From the NCBI GenBank assembly GCA_001983555.1, contig LJHE01000072.1, positions 1 through 37,446 on the forward strand: a DNA stretch of 37,446 bases, read 5' to 3'. Positions 34,968 through 37,446 of this stretch are shown one piece after another. Source of the stretch: Candidatus Epulonipiscioides gigas (GTDB lineage Bacteria; Bacillota; Clostridia; Lachnospirales; Cellulosilyticaceae). The notes under the pieces were generated by a model, which ran no database searches, was not told where the DNA came from, and saw only the letters and a program-made list of their open reading frames with translations. The translations under genes and the position numbers were made by a program. The stretch's first letter is position 1, and every line of letters begins with the position of its first letter.

Positions 34968-36134
34968 ATGATACCATTAACTAAAATAGATAAAGATTTA
35001 AATATATATAAAAATAATAAAATAATATTATTTGGAGTAGGTTGTGAAGCAACGAAACTTATAAATTTATTTAAATATTTTGAAATTGAAGTATTTGCTA
35101 TTTATAACTATGCTAATCAAGAAATAATACGAGGTATAGATAATAATTTGTTAATAGATGAAATACAATTAAAAAAACTTGTAAGTAAAGAAAATATTAT
35201 AGTGCAATTTGCATTATCGGACAAAGAAAAAAAAGCAATTAGTTTCATTAACAATTTAAATATATCTAAATTTATTTATTTTGCAGAAGCATATGAAATT
35301 CTGATTTATTTAAAGAAGGTTAATTTGATAAAAGTAACAAATTATTTTGCATCTGTTTCAGAGTATATGATTGGAAATATATATATATATAAACATATGT
35401 TATATAACTATTTATTGGCAAATGCTTCTAATCAACCAATTATTATATGCATGCCCTCTAAAACAGGTGATTTTACTCTAGTTAATACATTCAAAAAAAA
35501 TAATATTAATTATTTTTTTCCTAATTTGCATTGTCCAGAAATATTTAATAAACAGTTATATTCTAAAATATTTAATAAAATAAAATTTGTAATGGGCGTT
35601 AGAGAACCAATTTCACAGATAATATCTAGTTTTTATCAGAATATCAGTAGAATAGGTTCTGATAATTTATTTAGCATATTTAAATCAGAAAATTTGCAAG
35701 ATGTGCAAAAAACATTTGATGAATTCGTTGAAATATTGAATTTAGATGAATGGTTTTCAAAGCTGTATATTTCAAAATTTATTTCATTATATTGTGCAAA
35801 TATTGCAGATATTATGAAAGAACCATTTGATAAAGAGAAAGGCTATAAAGTTATTCAAGATGGAAATGTAGAAGTGTTTGTATATCAATTAGAAAAACTA
35901 AATGATAATGTGCAAGCATTATCAGATTGGGTTGGTGTACCTTTTGATACTCTTGTAAACGGAAATGTTGCAGCGAATAAATGGATTGCAGATTCATATA
36001 AGCAAGCTCAAAAAGAAATTAAAATCTCACAAGAATTTTTTGATAAATATTTTAATGAACCTTATGTAAAACATTTTTACTCTGATGAAGATATTGAAAA
36101 ATTTAAAGAAAGATGGAGACCCCATATCAGATAG
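34968..36134 (+). CDS. putative capsule-synthesis sulfotransferase-like protein, array copy 1 (intact)
   Basis: 388 residues. The N-terminal ~125 resemble a Rossmann-like sugar-nucleotide domain with glycine loop ILFGVGCEA (residues 20-28). A sulfotransferase-like P-loop domain follows: MPSKTGDFTL (KTG at 165-167) and VREPISQIISSFYQN (from 211), as in proteins annotated 'putative capsular polysaccharide synthesis' (NKWYS type). NKW occurs near the C-terminus. AAGGAGAAAAA precedes the ATG. The last ~110 residues are almost identical to copy 2, while the middle is different. Probable role: decorating a surface glycan. The family call is from memory of motifs and not certain. Confidence 0.7.
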   Translation: MIPLTKIDKDLNIYKNNKIILFGVGCEATKLINLFKYFEIEVFAIYNYANQEIIRGIDNNLLIDEIQLKKLVSKENIIVQFALSDKEKKAISFINNLNISKFIYFAEAYEILIYLKKVNLIKVTNYFASVSEYMIGNIYIYKHMLYNYLLANASNQPIIICMPSKTGDFTLVNTFKKNNINYFFPNLHCPEIFNKQLYSKIFNKIKFVMGVREPISQIISSFYQNISRIGSDNLFSIFKSENLQDVQKTFDEFVEILNLDEWFSKLYISKFISLYCANIADIMKEPFDKEKGYKVIQDGNVEVFVYQLEKLNDNVQALSDWVGVPFDTLVNGNVAANKWIADSYKQAQKEIKISQEFFDKYFNEPYVKHFYSDEDIEKFKERWRPHIR

Positions 36135-36205
36135 AACAAATCAATTATTTTAAACAAGGAGAAAAAACTAAATGATACCATTAACCAAAATAGATAAAGA
36201 TTTAA
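35801..36205 (+). repeat. near-identical 405-bp repeat, copy A (gene 3' end + spacer + next 5' end)
   Basis: Aligns without gaps to 37042-37446 at a constant offset of 1241 bases, with scattered substitutions in the coding part. The stop, spacer, ribosome binding site and first 34 bases of the next gene are identical. It spans the last ~110 codons of array copy 1, the 37-base spacer and the start of copy 2. Confidence 0.95.
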
Positions 36206-37375
36206 ATATATATAAGGATAATAAAATCATAATTTACGGGGGGGGGGGGGGTATATACTTTAGAGCTATTACGCTTATTTAAATATTTTGAAATTAATAT
36301 ATCTGGGATTTATAACTATGTTAATCAACCTATTGTAAAAGAGATAGATGATGATTTAATAATAACAGAATCAGAAGTAAAAGAACTAATAAAAAAAGAA
36401 AAGGTTCTAATTCAACTAGCCTTGCCAGAGCACATTGAAATAGAAGCAATTAAATTAGTGAAGAAACTAGATATAATAAATTTTATTGTTTATAAAGAAG
36501 CTTGGGAAATACTTATTTTTATAAAAAAATCTATGATAATACAAGAAAATCAATGCTATTATCCTGATTTAGCTACAAATTGGGAACATAGTCAGGTGCT
36601 TAACATTAAATACGCTTTATATAACTCTATATTAATAAATGAGCACCCACTTATTATTTGTATGCCTCCTAAAACTGCCGATATTACTCTAAAAAATACT
36701 TTTAATAAAAATAATATTAAATTTAATGGGCATTATCATAAACCTCAAATATTTGATAAAAATTTATATTCTAAAATATGTAAAAAGATACGATTTATTA
36801 TAGGACTAAGAGAACCTATTAATCAAAACTTATCTTTATTATATGAACAACTAGGAAATATAGGTTATCTCTCTCCAAAACTATGGTTAGATATAAAAAT
36901 TTTACAACCAGATGGAGATGTACAATTATTATTTGATCAACTTTTGTCAGCATATATTAATATAAAAAATGAACCCACTTTTAATATAAAAAATTTCTTG
37001 TCACTATTTATACAAAATTTCATTCCAGAATATTGTAAATATATTGCAGATATTATGAAAGAACCATTTGATAAGGAAAAAGGATATACCATTATTCAAG
37101 ACGGTAATGTAGAAGTATTTGTATATCAATTAGAAAAACTAAATGATAATGTGCAAGCATTATCAGAGTGGGTAGGCGTCCCTTTTGATACTCTTGTAAA
37201 TGGAAATGTTGCGGCGGATAAATGGATAGCAGATTCATATAAGCAAGCTCAAAAAGAAATTAAAATCTCACAAGAATTTTTTGATAAATGTTTTAATGAG
37301 CCTTATGTAAAACATTTTTACTCTGATGAAGATATTGAAAAATTTAAAGAAAGATGGAGACCACATATTAGATAG
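36172..37375 (+). pseudogene. sulfotransferase-like array copy 2, OFF by one base in a G14 tract (phase-variable candidate)
   Basis: ATG 36172 (AAGGAGAAAAAAC upstream) opens MIPLTKIDKDLNIYKDNKII, then IY, and enters fourteen G (36238-36251) as codon 23 onward. In this length the frame stops at 36280-36282 after 36 residues. With 13 G (or 10, 16) it reads IY-GGGG-VYTLELLRLFKYFEI and continues to 37375 as a 400-residue protein homologous to copy 1 throughout. Motifs MPPKTADITL and LREPINQNLSLLYEQ are kept. The G run therefore encodes the glycine loop of the Rossmann-like domain, and changes by multiples of three would be tolerated. A downstream TTG 36422 frame (317 residues) has no good ribosome binding site. 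Confidence 0.85.
36238..36251 (+). repeat. G14 homopolymer, probable slipped-strand switch
   Basis: Fourteen consecutive G in a region of very low GC content, placed inside a coding sequence at the Rossmann glycine loop. A tract length of 1 modulo 3 is ON; 14 is OFF. Confidence 0.9.
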
Positions 37376-37446
37376 AACAAATCAATTATTTTAAACAAGG
37401 AGAAAAAACTAAATGATACCATTAACCAAAATAGATAAAGATTTAA
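37042..37446 (+). repeat. near-identical 405-bp repeat, copy B
   Basis: Partner of 35801-36205 at a 1241-base offset. It runs to the window edge, so its true end is not seen. Confidence 0.95.
37413..37446 (+). CDS. sulfotransferase-like array copy 3 (5' end only)
   Basis: Only the first 34 bases are inside the window: ATG and ten further codons giving MIPLTKIDKDL, identical to copy 2, with the same AAGGAGAAAAAAC ribosome binding site and spacer. It shows that the array continues. Whether it carries a G tract cannot be seen; the site would lie about 66 bases after its ATG. Confidence 0.8.
   Translation, partial: MIPLTKIDKDL

Noticed and set aside
36422-37375. Independent 317-residue gene starting at TTG 36422
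   Set aside because: It has no ribosome binding site, and homology to copy 1 continues upstream in another frame across the G14 tract, so it is the 3' part of a frameshifted gene.

Overview
The window looks like a chromosomal segment of an AT-rich, spore-forming, anaerobic Firmicute (class Clostridia, perhaps Lachnospirales-like). The evidence is strong AGGAGG-type ribosome binding sites, a clear spo0A, a class III (oxygen-sensitive) ribonucleotide reductase, low-GC codon use and gene families typical of that group. I cannot name the species. No rRNA, tRNA or CRISPR array was seen.

Layout. (1) 1-3.8 kb, plus strand: sua5-rpiB-upp-dCMP deaminase-tagO/wecA-like, a housekeeping operon whose only visible -10 box follows a T11/G9 double homopolymer at the window edge. 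(2) 3.8-6.6 kb, minus strand: a TetR regulator and a RelA/SpoT-synthetase-domain protein as a two-gene unit, behind a degenerate 121-bp tandem duplication and a GC-richer non-coding patch. (3) 6.6-10.9 kb, minus: a MurJ/SpoVB-type flippase, an FtsA-like ATPase with a C-terminal beta-grasp-like extension, and efp. (4) 10.9-15.8 kb, minus: nrdD split by a group II intron. The two exons join in frame to a 707-residue NrdD. The intron ORF (reverse transcriptase/maturase/HNH) carries an in-frame TAA, and EBS1/EBS2 sequences matching the exon-1 end can be read. (5) 16.1-24.4 kb, plus: an S1-domain protein, a coiled-coil membrane protein overlapping a TetM-like GTPase fused to a YacP/Rae1-type NYN nuclease domain, ilvA, spo0A and a TauE/SafE transporter. 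(6) 24.5-27.1 kb, plus: an exported N-acetylmuramoyl-L-alanine amidase and a small DUF11-like protein.

(7) 27.1-37.4 kb is a surface-glycan locus, more AT-rich than the rest. On the minus strand rfbF-rfbG-rfbH, an RmlC-like epimerase and an SDR reductase outline a CDP-3,6-dideoxyhexose (ascarylose-type) pathway lacking its E3 reductase. They are followed by a radical SAM gene. Divergently on the plus strand lie a GT-B-like glycosyltransferase and a tandem array of at least three sulfotransferase-like (capsule synthesis, NKWYS-like) genes.

The most interesting signal is in this locus. One array gene has a G14 run exactly where the glycine-rich loop of its N-terminal Rossmann-like domain should be, and is out of frame by one base. 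The radical SAM gene is out of frame by one base at the same codon position of the same kind of domain, in an AGGGGG remnant. The neighbouring array copy has an ordinary glycine loop and is intact. This suggests slipped-strand ON/OFF switching built into a glycine-loop coding sequence, plus recombination between near-identical 405-bp gene ends.
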